The notes under the pieces were generated by a model. It was not told where the DNA came from. It saw only the letters and a program-made list of their open reading frames with translations, and made no database searches. Positions 59,901-64,000 of a stretch of DNA of 64,000 nucleotides are shown here, in pieces. The translations under genes were made by a program, and so were the position numbers. The stretch's first letter is position 1, and each line of letters starts with the position of its first letter. Origin of the DNA: Pomacea canaliculata. Taxonomy: Eukaryota; Mollusca; Gastropoda; Architaenioglossa; Ampullariidae. The stretch covers positions 22,450,927-22,514,926 of the forward strand of contig NC_037594.1 in assembly GCF_003073045.1 (NCBI RefSeq), read 5' to 3'.

Positions 59901-62779
59901 AGCATGTGGCCATTACCCTCAGCTCTCTCTTGTGATTCATTCTGTAGCTAAGTTCACGTTCTCGTGTGTCCAGCTCCTCTTCTATCAGCAAGGAACGTCG
60001 AAGACGCAGTATCTTCAGCTCCTCCTGTAGATGAAGATGATAAGGAATATGAAGCTTGTATTTTTAGTTTATGATTACCACATACTCACCTTGACCTTAA
60101 CGATGTTTATCTTTCAGTGATCGTTCACATAAATTTTCTCATTTATAGTTAGAAGATAACCATCATGATATAACTGTTCTTTACCTGATAGATAACCATC
60201 ATGACTTTGATCTTCTTCAAGAAAAGCTGATTGAGGGTCTCATCAAAGGCAGCCATTCCTTCCTTAATCTGGGCTTGCAGCTTGCGTAGCTCTGTTTCCA
60301 GTTGCTGAAGGACATCACCAAACAAAGTATTTTAAAACATCTCATGAAATCTCATCAACACATACAAAATTACGAATAGTTTATCAAAGATTCAAAATAA
60401 AACTAGTCCTGTCTAGTGTAGTTCTAAATCCTATACAGACTGTTATACACACCAAGTTCAAATTTGCACTCATACACGTACACCTCCTTACAACCTGTGA
60501 GCTCAAAAAAACAGATAGTTGTAAAGACTCATCGGCTTAGTGTGGGTGTAATGGAAAAAATTCCTCAGAATCTTCCAGCCTATTTCCGGAAACAATGAAG
60601 AGGAATGAACTGATTGACTGGAGGGTCACAACTTGTCAATGGCCGCAATGATTTTACTTTGGCATGCATGAAGCCAATCAATCTCATTATAGAAAGTTCT
60701 GGTTCTGCATGACCCAGATAGTTCTCTTTTAACCTTGTTGAGCCCCAACCTGTATAGCTTCTTCTGTGTGTTTGCATTTGTATAAGAATGCTGGACAACA
60801 ATTTGCTGCACCAGATTTCTCAGCTGTAACAGAATCTGTAGGCTTTTCATTATGTACACTTTGTGTTTAGCAGGAGCAACTTTGAAGAAGACCTTATCCT
60901 CTTTAAATGACTTTTAACAACTCTCATTTTTCACTCATAATATAAAGGTTCTAACCCCATTTGCATTTATTAATAGTGATTTTTGCATACCTTTCGGAAC
61001 TTTTCCCGCTCTTCATTGAGTTCCTTACATCGACGTTCATAGTCTTTAACTAGTTTCTGTTCTTCCTCTGTCCATTCTGTGCTCTCTTTCTGCTGCATGA
61101 ATAGTGGGACTGGGATGTCCTGATGAGCAACAACAAAGAAAAAAATGCATTTTTGTGGACATGGGGATATCTTATGTCTTGAAAACATATATATCTTTGA
61201 GTGTGGCAGCAGGTAGGGTGGCTGGTAGCACATGTCTATGTGTGCATGTGTTCATGCGCGTGTACTTACATGAATGAACGCTTGCATGGATACATGAATT
61301 CAGAGAAAGCTATAAAAGCAATGTGTGTAGCATAATAAAAGGCACACATCTAGCAGAATAAAAACATTGAATGTAGCAGAATAAAAGGAGTTCTCTTTCT
61401 ATTTTTGCTCTATTCTCCTTATTCCCTCCGTCTTAGCAATCTCTACCCCTCCATGCACAGCTACACCAGCACCACTAACCTTCTTGAGTTCATCTTCTTT
61501 CCTGATCTCCAAAACTCCACCCATCATCATGTCCAAAGGCACGTTCCCGCTGGTTGTCCCCTTTTTCCCTCAGACGCCGCTCTTCTTCTAATCTTTGCTG
61601 CTCTTCTAGTTTTTTGCGCTGCTCAGGAGTGAGGAACCTTTCTACAGTAACCTGCAGCAGTGACAGATCACATGTACACATCCCAAAATCTTGCTTCGTT
61701 GTTGTTGTCCTTGAATAGCTCTTCATATTGTAAACCTGAACAAGTCTGTGACTGGGTTTGTTTGTTTTTTGTTTGTTGCTTCTCAGTGCATACATTAGTC
61801 TGTCAGCTTGTGTCAAAGTTACTCTGCATGTGTGTATTTTTGTGTGCATATGTTCAGGCATGGATGTTTCTGTTTATGTGCTTTTGAAAACATGCAAGAT
61901 TTTCAACATTATATGCCATTTTGGAGCATTTATTAACAGTCAATGTTTATGTCACAGTCTCTAGTAAGTGGTACTTCAATCAGACCCCAATTGCTAGATT
62001 AGAGAAAAATCTTTAGCGTGAATTTGCATTTACCTCATTGTCATCTACCGTCAGCAGCTGTTCTGGCCGCTCCATGACACTCATTTCTGGGTCTATGACA
62101 GGTTCATTTAAGTCCAGGTCACTTAAAATTTTTATGATGCGCTTGTTCTTTTCACGCATTTTTGCCATCTCTTGTTCTTTCTTAAGGAAAATGTCATCAA
62201 AATCCCTGTTGAAGGTCACCTTAATTCGATGGATGGCATCCTGTTTGGCATCAAATAAACTCATTAATGTTTTCTCTCAGTGAACTATGCTGCCACAAAC
62301 AACACTCTGAAACTAACATTTACAACAGCAACAGCAAAACAGTAGTTAACAATAGTGAGTACCTAAAATAAACCCTGAGCTCACTATATTTTAGATCTCA
62401 AAATAGGTAATGAGTATTATGGGCCCTTAAAACATTTTTTTATGTGTGATATGTATTACCTATTTTGAGATCTAAAATATAAATGTCCCACATAAAAATG
62501 TTTTAAAGCCACATAATACTCAAATATAAAAATATACCAATAACTTAAGAGTTCTAAATAAATGAATATCAAATGATAAGTTGGAAATTTATTTTTGTAA
62601 TAGAGTAATAGCCCTAATGTTTCTTCTTTGATAAAGGGATCCTACAGCAAGAAAAGAAACATGCCTAACCTCAAGAAGAACAATCTGATTCGCCTTTTGG
62701 TGGCGCAGATGTAGATCAAACTGACTGTAAAAAAGCGCACTGCCACCTCCATAGCTGGCACCTGCGTCAGAGGCAAAAG
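53908..62779 (-). CDS. CFAP43: Cilia- and flagella-associated protein 43, C-terminal part (5' part outside window)
   Basis: CFAP43 is an axonemal protein needed for ciliary and sperm-tail motility. Exons in transcript order: 62670-62779, 62034-62240, 61480-61651, 60991-61119, 60185-60304, 59917-60024, 59062-59237, 57719-57941, 57425-57537, 56846-57005, 56254-56327, 55914-56004, 55653-55733, 54848-55001, 53908-54077; about 695 codons. Recognisable CFAP43 segments: [79 protein letters not shown], and the C-terminus [17 protein letters not shown]. The protein here is mostly coiled coil. The N-terminal WD-repeat half, about 950 residues in human, must lie beyond 64000. One extra base in the exon at 61480-61651 shifts the frame between RERA and [17 protein letters not shown]. 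Confidence 0.95.
55108..55250. repeat. Diverged tandem duplication, period about 81 bp
   Basis: Unit 1 at 55108-55188 and unit 2 from 55189 both begin CTTCGTCAAACG and contain ATTTGTCC(A/G)GTT(G/A), then a TTTT(T)A block. They lie in a CFAP43 intron. Confidence 0.75.
62385..62521. repeat. Interleaved pair of inverted repeats
   Basis: A perfect 27-base inverted repeat (62385-62411 with 62455-62481, key TTTTAGATCTCAAAATAGG) is interleaved with a second, slightly imperfect one (about 62412-62446, GAGTATTATGGG..TTAAAACATTTTT, with about 62489-62521). Order is A, B, A', B'. Lies in the CFAP43 intron between 62241 and 62669. Confidence 0.92.
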
Positions 62780-64000
62780 CTGAGCAAATATAACACTGAA
62801 AACACAAATTTTATGTCTTTGTGAAAAGAAACTTGTCTTCAAACGTATCTTACTAATAAAATAGAGTGTAGCCATATCTCTGTATATGTGGCAGCATTTG
62901 AAATCCAGGCAAATCCACACCATCTATCTGAACCTTACCAAATTTATCCAAGGGGATAAACAAATGAGCAATGATGTCCAAACTGAGAGGTGCCCCAGTT
63001 TCAAATCCATGTGGCACAGCAAACTTTTTCTAGTCGATCTAGCTGTCTGAAATGAAGAACGGGTACTTGGTTCTACAAAGGGTTGGGGAAGGTAAGGAAG
63101 TGAGGGACCCTCACATAAAGCTGGCCCCATGAAAACATGAGGTTTCTAACACCTCACTCCCCAGTGAACTAAAAAAAGAAACAAGTCTCGGGATGACCAT
63201 TACCTTAACCACCAAATTTGCAAGTATATTTCTAGCATCTATAGTGTGATCATAGACTGTGTTTGCTTGCTGCAAGTTGCACCAGAGTTATGTTTATTTT
63301 CTACATTGGAAAAAGCTAGGTGGATCAAGTAAAAAAAATATCTACTGTGCAGATAAATGTTGAAATATCTATTATGCAGCACATGTTTTTGCCATTTTAG
63401 AATTTGAGAGGATATCCTATTTGACAGCTTCCTCTTGTTCTTTTTTTGCATTCCAGAGATCAAGTTTTTCTGCAGTTATGAAGATGGCTGATTTTTGTTC
63501 TTTTTGGTTTTTTTTTCTTTTTTTTTGTGGTGCCTCAGTTTTTCTTAGAGTGTGGCTCCCTCTTGTCCCTTTTTGTATAGTGGGCAGAGCTGCAGGACAT
63601 GCTGAGGGGGTCTATAGGCCCGTCTTGCACTCACAGTTTTCAGTGTAAGATAGTCCCATATGTGTGCAAGCAGCCGGCAGCGTTGACTAAATAACTGCTA
63701 TAGAAACTTTCAATATTTGCAAGAATGCCATATAGCTAAGATGGATGACTGGTGCACAGACTTGAATCAAAACTGTTAATTAATGTGATCTTCTTACAAC
63801 CTAATGTTTCACATCAACAGAAAAGAGACTGTAACTCTTTAAATAAATTCATACCTGGAATAAGGATTAGTCGCAGATTATTACCGCAGACTAGATAACA
63901 AGTCTTAAGAAAGCTTTCAATGTGCGTGTAACCAGGCAACTCACCCCACAGCACATGCTTGTGCACACTTCGTGAAAATAAAATGTAGCTGTAGGTTGTT
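62780..64000. other. CFAP43 intron up to the window edge
   Basis: No CFAP43 exon is recognised between 62780 and 64000, so this is probably intron. It contains T-rich runs and a GC-richer patch near 62980-63140 that may be an old repeat of unknown family. Confidence 0.45.

Overview
This window looks like nuclear DNA from a lophotrochozoan animal, most likely a mollusc. It is AT-rich. Short phase-consistent exons with GT-AG introns are separated by introns that carry LINE tails, tRNA-derived SINEs, hAT, Tigger-like and Harbinger-like DNA transposons, and microsatellites. The protein sequences are clearly metazoan. The species call is inference; no marker gene is present.

Layout: (1) 472-3475 (+) is a six-exon neuralized-type RING-finger gene. 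(2) 4062-11195 (-) is a complete 16-exon tRNA pseudouridine synthase gene (PUS1, TruA family), tail-to-tail with gene 1. (3) 11.2-13.8 kb is an accessory strip with a Harbinger-like transposase fragment, a partial copy of the 3' end of gene 1, and a LINE tail. (4) 13991-26363 (+) is a complete 13-exon gene for 26S proteasome ATPase RPT6 (PSMC5). Its 6.4-kb fourth intron holds a hAT transposon that was itself hit by a LINE flanked by 102-bp direct repeats. (5) 28980-50220 (-) is a 25-exon gene for a secreted laminin-alpha-like protein: signal peptide, basic low-complexity region, coiled-coil-like region, three LG domains, and no visible LN or LE domains. Its 8.5-kb first intron holds a Tigger-like MITE, simple repeats and a tRNA-Leu(TAA) gene. 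(6) 53908-62779 (-) is the C-terminal coiled-coil part (15 exons, about 695 codons) of the ciliary gene CFAP43, which runs off the right edge.

The genes are unrelated housekeeping, matrix and ciliary functions; I see no operon-like linkage. PUS1 and RPT6 read cleanly through every exon. The RING gene, the laminin-like gene and CFAP43 each contain isolated one-base frame slips inside otherwise conserved exons, several at T homopolymers. This looks more like assembly noise than gene death.

The most interesting items are the laminin-like architecture, the nested transposons with the very long flanking duplication, an interleaved (pseudoknot-order) inverted repeat in a CFAP43 intron, and the partial RING-gene copy abutting a spliced transposase fragment. 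All spans and exon borders come from reading splice sites and frames by eye.
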